This document shows positions 11,185-23,412 of a stretch of DNA of 64,000 bases, piece by piece; the first letter of the stretch is position 1, and each line of letters starts with the position of its first letter. The translations under genes were made by a program, and so were the position numbers. The DNA is from Carettochelys insculpta. Its lineage: Eukaryota > Chordata > Testudines > Carettochelyidae. The stretch covers positions 5,166,001 through 5,230,000 of the forward strand of contig NC_134167.1 of the NCBI RefSeq assembly GCF_033958435.1, written 5' to 3'. The notes under the pieces were generated by a model, which saw nothing but the letters and a program-made list of their open reading frames with translations, was not told where the DNA came from and did not search any database.

Positions 11185-11268
11185 TCTTGTGTCCTTATTT
11201 TACAGATGGAGAAACTAAGGCACTGAGAGGCTCACTATGTTGCCCAGCATCATGCAAATATAGGAATG
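11185..11268 (-). mobile_element. MIR-type SINE remnant
   Basis: TTATTTTACAGATGGAGAAA followed by CTAAGGCACTGAGAGGCTCA is the reverse complement of the 3' part of the MIR core. The SINE is old and truncated on both sides. Confidence 0.7.
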
Positions 11269-11284
11269 ATATTTGATATTTTTC

Positions 11285-11620
11285 TATTGTTCTAACAGCA
11301 CCCAGTCAACCTGTGGAACTCCTGGCCAGAGGATGTTGTTAATGTCAAGACTATAACAGGGTTCAAAAAGAGAGCTACCTAAGCTCATGGAGGATATGTC
11401 CATTAATAGCTTTTTAGCCAAGATGGACAGGGATGGTGGCTCCAGCCTCAGCTTGCCAGAAGCTGATAATAGGCAACAGGGGATGGATCACTTGACTCCC
11501 GTTCTGTTCATTCGCTCTGGGGCATCCGGCATCAGCCACTATCGGAAAACAGGCCATTGGGCTAGATGTCTTTGGTCTGACCCTATATGGCTGTACTTGT
11601 CTTCTTATATAAGCTTAGCC
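11285..11620 (+). mobile_element. CR1 LINE 3' end
   Basis: CTGTGGAACTCCTGGCCAGA at the left corresponds to the end of CR1 ORF2. The right part shows the 3' untranslated signature: TCGCTCTGGGGCATCCGGCA, CATTGGGCTAGATGTCTTTG and GTCTGACCCTATATGGCTGT. The same subfamily ends at 41860-42245. It is 5'-truncated. The 109-codon frame at 11387-11716 lies across its untranslated end and is not a gene. Confidence 0.8.
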
Positions 11621-11639
11621 TACATTGCCATTCTGGGCT

Positions 11640-11745
11640 GGGACACAGGACACTTGAGCTCCAGCCCTGACTTAACCAAATTGCTTAAGCTCTCAGAGAA
11701 GCTAACTTCCCTCTGATTCTGTGAAACGAAGATGGACACTTGCCC
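11640..11745 (+). mobile_element. MIR-type SINE remnant
   Basis: The pattern TTGAGCTCCAGCCCTGACTT, then AAATTGCTTAAGCTCTC and CCCTCTGATTCTGTGAAA, follows the MIR core in forward orientation with many substitutions. Confidence 0.5.
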
Positions 11746-13574
11746 ACCTCTTTAAAAGTTCAAGATCTTTCAGTGAAACGGGTCACGAGTGTCTTCTAGG
11801 ATTAATATCATCAACAACCACGTGGTCAAACAGGGACTGGGGACATTCAGCTAGCACAGACATTCAGTCACTTCTGCACATGTCAGCCAACGTTGTACAA
11901 CAGTCAGAGGCAGGAACATTTTGATGAAGGATATGGGTGAAATTCCCCACTTACACTAAGCAGCTCATGAGATCATGGATTCCACCCAGGGCAGATAGCA
12001 TCATGAGTCAAATGAACTTGTTCAAAAGACCTTCACAGAGCATACTGCACTCAACTCCTGGGGAGTGCTGGCTAACAGTTAGATCAGGGTATTGGAGTTG
12101 GGGCTTTACCAGTGATTTTGTGGTGCAGCCTTTAAGTTGATCAGAATTAAAATTTCCAGACCTTGAGCCAACTAAACGTATGGTCACTCATGCAAATGGG
12201 CTTTCACATGTGACATGATGTTGCTTTGCACAAAGCCACAGGCATATTTTCCATGTGGGCATTTAAAGCCAATTGCTTAAGAAGTGGACTTTTGCACCTC
12301 AGTTTCACCCTCTAGAGAATGCGATATCTTTATCCACTTTTATAAAATAGTTTGGATCATACATGCCTTAAAGCACTTCTGGAAAGTACAGGAATGCGGT
12401 ACTAATAAATGTAATATAAGAACCCAAATAGAATAGAAGCTACATAATACCATGTATTATCATATTATTCACTTGCAAAGAGCTGCTTTGGGATTTGAAT
12501 CTTTGCTGCCAAGGAATTTAGATTTTCTGAGTGTGATGCTCTCCCTCGACAAAGATCTGAAGAGTTAGGCACTTAAACCCCTTTGACTTTCAATGGGAAT
12601 TGGTTGGGTAACTACCCCTTGTATACTGTGAGGATGTAAGCATACAGAGGACCAGAAATGCACCTTGTCCCTTCAAAAACCAGTCCCCAGTTCTGGATGA
12701 TTAAACCATATCCTATGTAGAAAGAACAAATCAGAGCAGACATTATGTGCAATTGGGAGAGACATCTTTCACTGACATATTGTTTCCCCACAAAGTCCAG
12801 TGACTCTTTAAGGAGTTAATCATCAGAGAACAGAAACAAGCTCTCTCTCCAAATCTGTTGCTGGGGCCACTTGAAACCACAGCTGTCAATCAGGTAGCAA
12901 GTGTTTACTTTTAAACCCATTGATCTTTTACAAGTCCTCCAGGTGAGTGGGTTTTGCCAAGTCTTTCTCTGCCCTGACAACAGTGATCCATGCTGCATGC
13001 AAACCTGAAGTCTGGACTGCCATGCTCAGTGCACCAGCCATGCTAGCTCCCACTCCACACGCTCTGCCAAATGGGAAGGCCGGGGCTTCTTCATTTCCGC
13101 AAACTCAGGCTGCTGCACCAACATGGATGATTGGGCAAATAAGCCAGTGAACGTTGCTTCATCTACTGAAAGGTCTACAGGGCTACTCAACCTCCAACAA
13201 CCAATTCACTACTTCATCACCCAGTGGAGTCTCCAAAGACAGCATGCTTGGAGCTTTGTTTATCTTCTGGAGTGAGTTTCATGGTGGTGGTGACAGCAAG
13301 CCAGACAGGGTAAATATTAGTGCCATCTTCCGCCTGTTAACTATAAAGCCCAAATGTCTATTGTTAAGTGAACCAAATCCCTAGACAGTTCAGAATCATT
13401 ACCATTAGATAGAGTAAAGCAGGGCAGGAAGACTTTCTTTGAAGAGGAGATTGGATAAACCACTGTTGTGGATGGTCAGTGAGGCTCCACCTGTGGTTCA
13501 CGGACCCCTTGGCTACCTCCGTCCCTCCTGTAAGCACCAGAGCCCACACACTTCCCTACCCCCACCCTCCACCC
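11746..13574. other. Unassigned noncoding DNA
   Basis: No gene was recognised. Bases 12535-12620 contain the phrase GGCACTTAAACCCCTTTGAC, and 16188-16220 holds its sister GGCACCTAAATCCCTTTGAA. Both belong to an old reptile interspersed repeat I cannot name. Frames of 60-76 codons here show no domains. Confidence 0.4.
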
Positions 13575-14668
13575 CCATTCCCTCCCAGCATTTCTAGGAG
13601 GAATCACCTGATTTACAGTCAAGCTCTTAGGTACAATCGCATTTGCTCTGATCCAACTGACAGACCAAAAACTACAAGAACTTTACCAAGTATTCATAAA
13701 CCTGAATTACCCACCAGGAGAAGTAAAACACAAATTGACAGGGCCAGACGCATACCCAGAAACCAGCTACTCCAAGATCAGCCCCAAAGCAGCCAAGAAC
13801 AGAACACCACTGGTCATCACCTACAGCCCCCAACTCAGACCACTGCAACGAATTATTAAAGACCTACAACCTATCCTTAATCAGAAGGCTACACTCCAGA
13901 AGGCCCTGGGTGACATGCCTGTTCTCTCCCACAGACAACCTCCCAACCTCATGAGGATCCTCATTAACAGCCACAGTCCATACCCCAGGAATACAGTCCT
14001 GGAACCTTTCTCTGCAACAAAGCCTGCTGCCAGCTTTGTCCACATATCTTCTCTGGAAATACCATCACTGGACCTAGCCAGGTTACTCACAGAATCACAG
14101 GCACTCTCTCATGCTCCTCTACTATCATCATATATGCCATCATGTGCCAACAATGCCCAGATGCTTTGTATATTGGACAGGCTTCTAACTCCCTTAGACA
14201 AAGGGTCAACAGGCACAAAACAGACATCAAAACACTCCAGATCCACAAACCAGTTAGTCACCATTTTAATGGAATGGGGCATTCTGTCAATGACCTCAAG
14301 GTATGTGTGTTAATGAAGAGACATTGTCGCTCCATTTTAGAAAGAAGTGAGCCAACTGACATTTATATTCAAATTCGGAACATTAACACATGGTTTAAAT
14401 TGAGATGCAAACTTTGAGTCACTATAGGGCCTCGTCTGCATACTTGACAATCTAATTCTTGATCTTCCCCCCCACCCCTCCACTCTCTGATTTGCTCATC
14501 TTGATTCTCTTTCTGATTTGTCCTCCTTGCTTACTGGTTTTGGTTCTCTGTGTCTTAAATATTGAGTGTTCTGGTCTGGATATGGTCTGAAGAAGTGGGT
14601 CTGTCCCACAAAAGCTCACCTAATAAGCTATTTTGTTAGTCTTTAAAGTACTACTTGACTGCTTTTTG
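13575..14668 (+). pseudogene. Penelope-like retroelement: C-terminal RT remnant, GIY-YIG endonuclease and 3' tail
   Basis: This is the decayed 3' part of a Penelope-like element, which pairs a reverse transcriptase with a C-terminal GIY-YIG nuclease. Post-RT sequence is readable across frames, for example SQALRYNRICSDPTDR near 13618-13665, PLVITYSPQLRPLQRI and GDMPVLSHRQPPNL near 13805-13945. Next comes a Cys-rich linker, CNKACCQLC (14013-14039). The linker is in the same frame as the nuclease that follows, IYAIMCQQC then PDALYIG (about 14127-14180). The YIG triad, the LRQR arginine and a downstream HHF are visible. The protein ends near 14415. A noncoding tail follows (14587-14668: GAAGTGGGTCTGTCCCACA, AAGCTCACC, TTAGTCTTTAAAGTACTAC). 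At least two or three frameshifts separate the blocks, so it is non-functional. The upstream RT core is missing. Confidence 0.85.
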
Positions 14669-14679
14669 TTCTGATTTGC

Positions 14680-14800
14680 TTTGTGTCCCCCTCCCTCCCA
14701 GCACTGGAATGCCACAAATCAGCTGTTCACAGCCTTCCAGCTATGGAAGAAAGTGGAAGGAGTAGGGATGGAGTGCGAATCAGGATCCCTTCCAGGCCTA
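14680..14800 (+). repeat. Dispersed repeat fragment shared with 61630-61775
   Basis: GCACTGGAATGCCACAAATC, AGCTGTTCACAGCCTTCC and GGAAGAAAGTGGAAGG parallel AGCTGGAACACCATGAATC, AGCTGCTTACAACATTCCC and GGAGGAAGTGGCAGGTGG at 61644-61708. It is probably a piece of a hAT-related interspersed element, sitting directly after the Penelope tail. Confidence 0.55.
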
Positions 14801-15274
14801 GAAGTCTATGATTCCAAGTTTAGTATGAGTGGAAAGTTTAGGACAATATCCTGTTTATTAGAACATGGTGTTTTTAACAGCAGAATGTGCTAATTGCAGT
14901 CATATGGCCCCTCTGGATACTGAAATACTTGCCTAGGCATTGGCAGCATGTACAGGACAAAAGCGGGAGATGGGTAACGGCTGAGTGCCTGACAAAAGAA
15001 AATTGTGTCCTGTCAATTACTGCAAATCTCAGTTATTAGCCATATCAACCAGCATGAGATCAGTGTCATCAGCTGCACATGTTGCTTCCATAAAGACTGA
15101 GCATTGTTTACTCTTAAAGGCAATCAAGCTTAATCGTCTCTTCCTATTTTATTGTTACTTTACCTGATAATAAACCGCTAATAACATTTAAATCAATATA
15201 TACATACAGCAAGCACCCTACTGCGCACTGACTACCATCTCTGAAGGAGGACAGAAGATCCAATTTTCTGTCAC

Positions 15275-15545
15275 TCACTTGGTTTGGGAGATACCTGGGT
15301 CGTACTCTTTGCTCTGTCAAAGGCTTCCCGAGTCTCTTGGCGAAGTCACTTTAAAAAAGGTATTTATGCATTGCTCTGCTTGGCCATTTAAATGATTTAG
15401 GAGCTCAAGTCCCATTTTCATGAAGGAAAATGTGACATAGGTGCTGTGATGTTGAACATGGCAACATTCAATACCATTAAAAATTTGTCTTAGTCCCTCT
15501 GGGCCTCAGTTCTCCATCTGTGAAATCGGGATAATAGGTCTGTAC
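15275..15545 (+). mobile_element. MIR-type SINE remnants
   Basis: Two weak forward MIR stretches: around 15320-15360 (GGCTTCCCGAGTCTCTTGG) and 15490-15540 (GGGCCTCAGTTCTCCATCTG then GAAATCGGGATAATAGG). The second has the typical end of the MIR core. They may be one element with an internal insertion. Confidence 0.55.
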
Positions 15546-15566
15546 AGTGAGGCATAAGGTCCAATG

Positions 15567-15903
15567 TACAGTAAACCCCGGCTATACATAATTGCAACAT
15601 TCATGTTAATGATTAATGAGTATGTTGAAATCCCAGGCTCCAGCCGCTCGCTTCCCCCCAGGTGGGGCAAGTCCCCCCGGCCCCAGGGAGCTGGGAGTCA
15701 GGCCCAGGAGCACCCGATTAGTTTCCTAGTTCCTGCAAGCAGTGGGGAGTTAGGACACTGATCAGGCACTGCTATGCCTGGCTCCAAACTCCCAGGGGCT
15801 CAGAGGAAGAAGGAGGGATCCCACTCCCCTGAGTTATACAAAATTTGAGTTACACAGGGGTTGCAAGGAACACAGGCCCCATGCAATTCAGGGTTTTACT
15901 GTA
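15567..15903. mobile_element. Non-autonomous pogo/Tigger-type (Tc1/mariner superfamily) element with TA target duplication
   Basis: The dinucleotide TA at 15567-15568 and at 15902-15903 flanks a 333-bp element. It starts CAGTAAACCCCGGCTATACA and ends with TGCAATTCAGGGTTTTACTG. The outer bases are inverted repeats (CAGTAAAnCCC). TA duplication plus CAGT termini is the pogo/Tigger pattern. The inside is GC-rich (CCCCAGGTGGGG) and codes for nothing, so the element depended on a transposase from elsewhere. Confidence 0.85.
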
Positions 15904-16479
15904 TTAACAATTGTGAGGCACGCAGACAGCAGGAATGGGGTCATGTCTACGCCAGAGGTACCAATCACCTACAGGAGCAAAAAGGGACCCATTGCTGACC
16001 ATGATGGTCAGCAGGGGATGTCATCCGTTGTTGCAGGCAACATTTTGCCAGCATAGATAGGATAGAATGGCCCTCAGCACTGCTGGGTAGAGTGAGCGGA
16101 TGCCTTGTCTGACTTGAGTCCCTTGACTTCAGTGCAAGGTAGATGACTGCATGGAGTCCGGGATTTTCAAAAGAGGCTCTCTGCCTCTTTAGGCACCTAA
16201 ATCCCTTTGAAAAATTCAGCCATTTGGCTCCTAAGTTGCTTATGTTCTTCAAAAATCTTAGACTCTGCAAACAGCCTTAGGAGACCAAGTGCTTTAAAAA
16301 CCCAGTCAACCTTGCGTTCCAAACATTGTTCACAACTTTGCAGGGGCAGGGGGATCAGAACGGGGCAATAGTTGCATCTGTCTCAGTGGCACCAATTACT
16401 TTCATGGGGAGGTATCGGGTATGGGGGATGATTTCAAAATAGAATATGTGAATGACAAAGAAGAAGAAAAAGTCGTTTG

Positions 16480-16700
16480 AGCCGAAGTCAACCTAGAAAA
16501 TATTGCACTATGTGAAATAGATAAGCAGAAGAGCTGTTTATTCCCCTGGTGGCGTGAGGCTGCCTTTGAAGCTGATAAATCTTTGCTGGTAATACAGTAC
16601 TTAAACCAGAACTGACACCTTTTTATATCAACTGCAGAGAATTGCCTTTGTGAGACTCTGATATAAAGGCTGCCTCAGCTGTACATCGCATACCAATTTC
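16480..16700. other. Repeat-free stretch, possible conserved noncoding DNA
   Basis: AT-balanced and free of recognised repeats, with phrases such as ATTCCCCTGGTGGCGTGAGG and GCTGATAAATCTTTGCTGG. This is a candidate only, because one sequence cannot show conservation. Confidence 0.25.
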
Positions 16701-17362
16701 TTTCCCACCAGTGGGTTAACCCTTCTGCTCTGGCAGTGCAAACCCGGGCACAAAGCCTAACCAAAACTTAACAGTTGCATTCTGTGCCTGCTTAGCCCTG
16801 GTGTAAATGTTTGCACTGGCAGTATTAGGCTTGAGAACAATACCAACACTCCACCGAGGCCAGTGCATGCTGGTACAGGACAGGAATTTTAAGCAGCGCT
16901 GTGTGAATATTCCTGCAGTGCAAATATCAAAGATAAAGGTGGTGCAAGTCTTGCTTTGATTCAGCAATCCATCCCAGAGCACTGCAATACAAGACATCTC
17001 CTGGAAAGCTTTGGTGTCTCAGCACTGTTCATGATCCGTACACAAAGGAGGAAGAACGAGGTATGAAAGGAATGAGTGCTTATTATATACATTTATATAT
17101 ATTCAGGGGTGACCAGCAGTGGGATTACAGTGAGAACAGCTGCCATGTGCCCCTGTCCTGTTCCCTCCCCACCTGGGCCTTCCCCCACTTACACTCCAGT
17201 TCTATCTGTGCCCTTACATCTGCCCCTGCCTGCATCTTCCTGTGAAGGGCTGCACTGCTCATGAGCCCCACCACTCCAGGGATGGAGCAGAACTGCCCCC
17301 TCACACTCTGGAAGTAACAAGGCACTGATGGTGCAGGGTGCTGATGCGGAGGATGCATGTGA

Positions 17363-17376
17363 CCCCCCCCCCCCCC
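17363..17376. repeat. Homopolymer C run
   Basis: Fourteen consecutive C bases (17363-17376). The short reading frames on the minus strand across it are glycine-rich artefacts. Confidence 0.9.
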
Positions 17377-17489
17377 GTGCACCCCACACATTGCCTCTGC
17401 ATACGTTTATACAGATAGTATAAATCAGCATAGCTCATTGATTTCCATGGAGCCGCTCAAATTTACACCAGTATCATTAATTCACAATC

Positions 17490-18190
17490 TATCGAGCCAT
17501 AGCAACACACAGACAGCCATACTGGGTCAGTCCAACACATCCTGTCTAACAGTGGCCAATACCCCAGAGGGAATGAACAGAAGAGGTGATCATCAAATGA
17601 TCCACCCCTTTGTCACTCATTCCCAGCTTCTGACAAACAGAGGCTAGGGACCCCCTCCAGAGGCCCAGCCTAGCTAGTTACGATTGATGGACCTGTCCTT
17701 CATGGATTTATCCAGGTTTTTTTGTAGCACTGTTATAGTTCTGGCCTTCACAAAACTCTAGCAAAGTATTCCATAGGCTAGTTGTGCATTGTGTGAAGAA
17801 ATGCTCTTCTTGTTGTTGTTTTAAACATGCCACCTTTCAGTTTCATGCAGAGAGCCTCGACCTCACATTATGGGAAGGAGTAAATAGCACTTCCTTATCT
17901 ACTTTCTCTGCACCACTCATGATTTTGATAGACCTTTCATACCTCCTCCTTCCTTACTTGTCTCCTTTCCAGGTTGGAAAGCCCCAGTCTTATTAATCTC
18001 TCTTCATAAGGAAGCTGACCCATACCTCTAATCATTTGTTGCCCTTTTCTGAACCTATTCCAGTTCCCAGATAGGGTGACTAACTATATCTGGACACAGT
18101 ATTCATGATGTGGAGGTACAGTGGATGTATCTAGCATCAGTATATCTTCTGTCTCTATCTATCCCTTTCCTATTGTCTCCCTAGGTTAGC
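17490..18190 (-). mobile_element. CR1 LINE 3' portion, antisense
   Basis: Read on the minus strand this is a long CR1 3' region. The plus strand shows its usual antisense phrases: ACAGCCATACTGGGTCAGTC, GGCCAATACCCCAGAGGG, CTTCTGACAAACAGAGGCTA, GGTTGGAAAGCCCCAGTCTT and TTGCCCTTTTCTGAACC. These correspond to the 3' untranslated end (at 17500) back through the ORF2 C-terminus (towards 18100). No intact frame remains. At about 700 bp it is the longest CR1 on the minus strand in the window. Confidence 0.85.
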
Positions 18191-19549
18191 AGCTGAAGGG
18201 AGAGAATATAAGCTATCAGGCTGGAGATCCAGGAGAAAGGTGTCTTATAATGGAAAGACGACAGTGGAGAATTAGAAGGCGGCCTCACTGGAACACGTAC
18301 AGGGCTTAACATCGAGCTGTCCTTGTGTGGAGTAGACATCCACTTGATTTTCAGTTCCCCACAAAAACAAATTTAAACAATCATGGCTAAGAATTCACCA
18401 GCAGCAAGCTGAAGTACAGTAAGCCAAAGGACCTAATTTTCTCACTGACAATGGTTTTGCTCAACACCAACCAGTTCACTGAAGTTACACTGGCAGGAGT
18501 GAGAGCAGAATCAGATCCTGAGAATTTTGTCAGCCAGCCAATCTGCAGCTTTTGTTCTTCCACCACACTATAGAATTAACATCAGACAGCCAAGACACAT
18601 GTAATTTGGGTGATTATATTAACAATTCTACAACAAAATTTTAAGTGCTGAAGGATCTGGGAAGGGGGACCAGGTATCTTCCAAAGTCACGTACAGCCTG
18701 AGGAATCCTAGTAGCAAACAGTAATCCACAACATAAACAGTGGAGTAAAAGTATTTACTGCTGCTAGATCCCTTATTACATTCTGATCAGGGACACAGTT
18801 TGTTTCAAGCAGAAGAGTTAGACAATTGAAAACTTTGCAAGGCTGTTAACTGCTGCGGATTATAACAGAGCAGTTCAAGTTTTTTTTTTAAACCTAGCTA
18901 TGAAATTACCATAAGAGAATGATCAGAGAGAATGTGTTGGTTTACTTTTTCCTCTCAAGGCTAAGACAGCTAGAATGAACAAAGCTGATCCCAGATGTGG
19001 AACCAGTTTGAAAGCTTCACAAGTGATGGCGCAAGACTTTTTCCCTTATGGAGGGCAGCAAATATTCCTTTCCAGCCATTGTCTTGCAACAGGTGGGTAC
19101 AACAGATAGATCAGCAAACAAACATCTGTCTAGAGGTAATGGCGTGTAAAGGGAGAATCTTGAGCTGTGTGCTTTAGTCATCCAACTAATGCATTCGTCC
19201 ATTTCCCCTGGCTCCCTACAGAGGGCCAAGCGGTTTCAGTGATTCAGTCTCTCCATCTCCATCCAGAAATATAAATATACTGTGGCTCTGGAAAATGCTG
19301 TGGCCAGACAGTTCTCCCAGATGTGCTACTAGTCCTTGAGCAGATTGTGCAAACCCTCACCACTCTGTCATGGCTGTTACATCCGAAGCAACTGGTAGGG
19401 CTATAGAAAGTTTGTCGCTAAACTCTTACCACCTCAATAAGAACCATGGTCATGTTGCTAATACTGGCCTGTTCCAGCATCTGTGACCTTCCCTGCTTCT
19501 TTGTTCACTCTCTGTATGTTTCTTCATCTGTGCTGTTGTCTCTCATCAC
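18191..19549. other. Unassigned noncoding DNA
   Basis: No gene or clear repeat was recognised. Short frames at 18995-19177 and 19017-19229 overlap on opposite strands, as chance frames do. A T run lies near 18880-18888. Confidence 0.4.
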
Positions 19550-19912
19550 GTGCTTAGATTGTATGCTCTTTGGGGCAGACACTCTTTTCTACTGACCCAA
19601 GCCCAGTGAGCCTCGACTGGGGTTTAAGCACTAGGATGATAATGCTAATGTACTATTTCATTGCTTTGCTTGCCTTTGAGAATAATATTCATTACACTAA
19701 TTATTTCCTTTATAATTACTTAGAAATATTACATAGCCCATTTCACCAAAGGCTCTCAAGAATAATTGATTAAGATTTGCAACATCTAAAGCAAGCAGCT
19801 ATTCTTAACTCCATTTTAGAGAGGTGGGAGAACTGAAGCACAGAGGTTGTGTGTTGCAAAGAGCTATGCACAGATCACACACACACACACACCACACACA
19901 CACACACACACA
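19550..19912. repeat. Old repeat tail, MIR fragment and CA microsatellite
   Basis: Three items stand in order. Bases 19557-19640 (TGTATGCTCTTTGGGGCAGA, CTCGACTGGGGTTTAAGC) are the tail of an old amniote interspersed repeat. Bases 19808-19850 (CCATTTTAGAGAGGTGGGAG then ACTGAAGCACAGAGG) are an antisense MIR piece. Bases 19876-19912 are a CA dinucleotide array broken once by CC. Confidence 0.65.
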
Positions 19913-21439
19913 GAGCACACAAAAAGTTCTATTGATTCTACAAAACCCATGAACAGGCTACATATTTGAGCACTATCTACTGACATCTTCCCTATTAACT
20001 GGTTACATAAAACTACACCGAGCATTCCTGTGATGCATGACCTGAGCAAGCAGAGGCAGTGCCAGAATCAGGGATCTGTGAAATGTTATGCAGTACCCTG
20101 CTGTTAAAGAGGGATTTTCACGAGAGGGGAAGCCTCTCAATGGTGGGAAGAGGGGATGGGAGACAGAGCGTTTGATAAATGAAAAATCCTTCAGGTAACT
20201 CTTCCTTACTTTGGAACATGCCATGTTTCCCTTAAGGTTTCTGCTTCCCTACTGAGTTCAGCCTATGCTTCCTCTTGCTTGCCCCACTGCAATAGCATCA
20301 CAATTGAATTGTCCCTTCTGGTAGAGAAGAGAAAGGAATCAGCTGTGATGACCATGAAGATTCTTTCTGGTAGCTTAACCTAAGACCTGGGCTGAATAGG
20401 CAGCCCTGGACCAAGGTAATTATTGATGCTATAGTAACTGCACTTAACTCTGCTTCAGATACAGAGCTGACAGCAACGAACCAGCTGGATTGACTATCTG
20501 CCTCAAGTTTAAGACCACTGTCCAGCACTGTAGTTTGATGACCTTCTGTGTAAGACTAGGCATGCCAGTAAAGTGCCTAGTGAATTTCACACAGACACTT
20601 CTCTCTCAAAGATTGAGCTGTCATTTTCTGTTCTGTGGGATGTGGGATCATCTTGAGGGGACAAATTTGCAGACATCTCTGTTTCAGCCAAAGACACTCA
20701 CAGATTGCCCTTACTTATGCCTGGCTTGCTCCCTTGTACACGTGCTGCAAAGAAGCATTGGTAAATAGGGAGACAGCAATGGTCTGTGATTCATACATTA
20801 AGTGCAAAGATTTGGATGAAATCACACCATTTGGCTAGCCAGTCAGTTACAGCCCTTGCCCTGAAGGTGGCAAAAGAGCTTAGCAACCCACCTCTCAGAA
20901 TAAAATAGGCCTGCTTGTTGGGCAGCATTAGTGTCAGAGATCCCAGGGTACATCCTCTCTGCAGTCATCTTGCGACAAACCTCAGAAAGCATCATGACCC
21001 CACCCCAGCCCCCACTGAGGGAGAAGCATGGCTATTGTTTTATGGTACATCTATATGATTAACTTCCAGGACGGAAATTAGCTCCATGAGGTCAGGGCCT
21101 GAATTAGTGCTGGGATCACATTTCATAAGCTTCATGTCTTGTGTGTTCATGAACCCCAACAAGCTACAAGCATGCTGTAGGAAGGCTGCCATAGCCCCCT
21201 GCAGATTCCTGGGCAGGTGCAGCATCCAGTTAATCAGATTTGATTATTTCAGCTAATATTTTCCCATTATTGATGACTCATCATTAACTACAATGATTAA
21301 AGTTAAATAGCATCAAGGGGAGTTAGATTTATGGAAGTTTGCATCTTTGGAACTGAGTGGGCATGTAGGAGACAAGCTGAGAAGGAGATGGTCACTCAGG
21401 GTAGGGTTTGTTGTGGTTGGGGAGAAAGAACAGGAGGAA
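19913..21439. other. Unassigned noncoding DNA
   Basis: No gene was recognised. The frames at 20003-20224, 20298-20528 and 20490-20768 have no visible domain or splice context. Confidence 0.4.
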
Positions 21440-21662
21440 ACATGGCTTGTGATACTAGAGTGGGACTCAGGAGATCTGAGCTTAATTCTGTGCCCTGCCA
21501 CTGATTGTGTGGGGCCTTCAGCTGCTTGTGCTTCGGGGTAATGCTACTTACCTGGTATTGTCAGATTGCAGTCTGTTTGGGGCAGGGATTGATGCTCCCT
21601 ATTGAGTGTGCAGCAGTTAGCACAATAAGCTCTGGTTTTGCCTCTAGATACTATTGTACTAC
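21440..21662 (+). mobile_element. MIR remnant followed by an old repeat tail
   Basis: Bases 21460-21515 (GGACTCAGGAGATCTGAGCT, GTGCCCTGCCACTGATTGTG) follow the forward MIR core. Bases 21567-21650 (CAGTCTGTTTGGGGCAGGGA, GCAGTTAGCACAATAAGCTC) match the tail type seen at 4080, 19557 and 58160. Both are old and substitution-rich. Confidence 0.5.
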
Positions 21663-23412
21663 CAACAAAAGCAGCAAATGGTCAGTGCAAGAGTGAGAGA
21701 GCAGTTCCACCTGGGAATCAGCTCAATCAGGTGAGAATCATATGCCAGGAGTCCCTCACTGAGTTATTGCCAGCTGCAGCAGGACAGTCCATATGCTTTA
21801 TGAAAATATGCCTATGTTATGACTCTCATAACTCAGCCACACGATGCAAGATGGCTCATGGAACATATCACTGGAAATAGTGTCACTGACTAGGATTATC
21901 CCAATTATGTGCCTTTTTTTATTATTTATTTAAAGATGAAGTCAGCAATGAGGATCTGGGTATTTGCAGTTTCATATTTGCTGCTTTGAGTTGCACCCGC
22001 TGCTGACACTTTTGGTGCAACAATGGCAGAAGCCACAGTGCTGCCAGCCCATCAGCCTGAAGCAATGAACCGGAAAAGAGCTTAACCTTCCTGGATAGGG
22101 GGGGTTGGCCCAGGAAGAATGGCTTCAAAGCCATGTGACCATGTCACCTGATACTGGAACCCATCTCGATTTCTGCAATTTTTCCATGAAAAGCTGGGAG
22201 TTCAGTACAGCTAGGAAACAAAACTCCTGCCATATGGAAATCCTATTTAAATGCAGGCAGTGAGGTAATTTCGGTTGTCAGTTCTCCCTGGCTACCCCAC
22301 TCAATGTGACTACTGGAAAGAACTGAGACCAAGCTGGAAGGATGTCTGGCCTATGGAGAAGATTACTACAAACACATTTGGGTGAGTTCCTACATGTAGA
22401 TAGTTTTAGTGTATTGAGCTTAGCTTGTGTTTATTTTGCTCAGTTACTTATCTTGTTCTGTCTGCTACTTATGACCATTTAAACCTTAGCTCTTTATACT
22501 TCATAAAAGTCACTTTGTAAGTAGTTACTACTTGGAGCAAGGAGCCTCCCTCTCCAGAGCAAATTTCATGGGCATACAAGGTACACAGCTCTACACAGCA
22601 CAAGACAGATTTCTCTGGGGTTCAGCTCCCAGAGGGGCCATGCATTTGAGTGCTAGGAAAGTTCTCACACTGTGCTGTTTACAATGTGTCTGCAGCTAGG
22701 GGAGTGATGCCCTGGCCCAGTGTCTCCTTTGAAGCAGGCTGGAGAGCTTGGCTCAGCAAGACAGGGTGCCCAGGCTGTCAGGGAAAGTAGTCTCAGCAGT
22801 GTCTCAGCACGTCCAGGTGGTAGTGCCAAGGGGATCCAGACCCATCACAGTGGTCTCTTTTTCCTAAGCTGACAGCAGAATCTCAATGAGAATCCAACCC
22901 ACTTTTTTTTAGTGCCCACCCAGAGTTCTGTTGCTCACACAGCAGGAAGTGGAAGAACTGCACCACTCGCTGCCCTGGTCTCTCCCTGAGCCCTGAAGCC
23001 TCACGGCTTGGTGCAGAGTCCCAATCCATGGAGGTAATCTGACAGCAGTGCTCAGCTGGAGTGAATTTCTGCATCCGAGAGCAGACTACGAAAACTGTGT
23101 TCTGGACACACAGTTCTGGGTTGCTCTGGGATTCAGAGTGTATATTTTCCTTAATACATACCTGACAATAATGCCTAGGCGTCCCACCTACAACTGGGCC
23201 CTCCAGTTGTGTTGCACGGAAACAATGTGTGACAGCCCCTGCTCTAAAGAGCATACAGTCTAAATAGATGAGGAACAAAGTAAGGGAGAAAGGCAGGTCT
23301 CTGTCCCTGAAATATATAAGCTTTGTTTTGCTCAGAGGTCAGCAGACTCAGGCACTGTCAAACCAAGAGGGGAAATGAATTCCACAGTGGGCTTCCACAG
23401 AAAACACCCTTC
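21663..23412. other. Unassigned noncoding DNA
   Basis: No gene was recognised. The 131-codon minus frame at 22883-23278 is opposed by a 71-codon plus frame at 23048-23263 and has no identifiable domain. I regard both as chance frames. Confidence 0.4.

Noticed and set aside
17125..17431. Glycine-rich minus frames
   Set aside because: Created by the 14-base C run at 17363-17376.
19864..20049. Cysteine-valine repeat minus frame
   Set aside because: Translation of the CA microsatellite.
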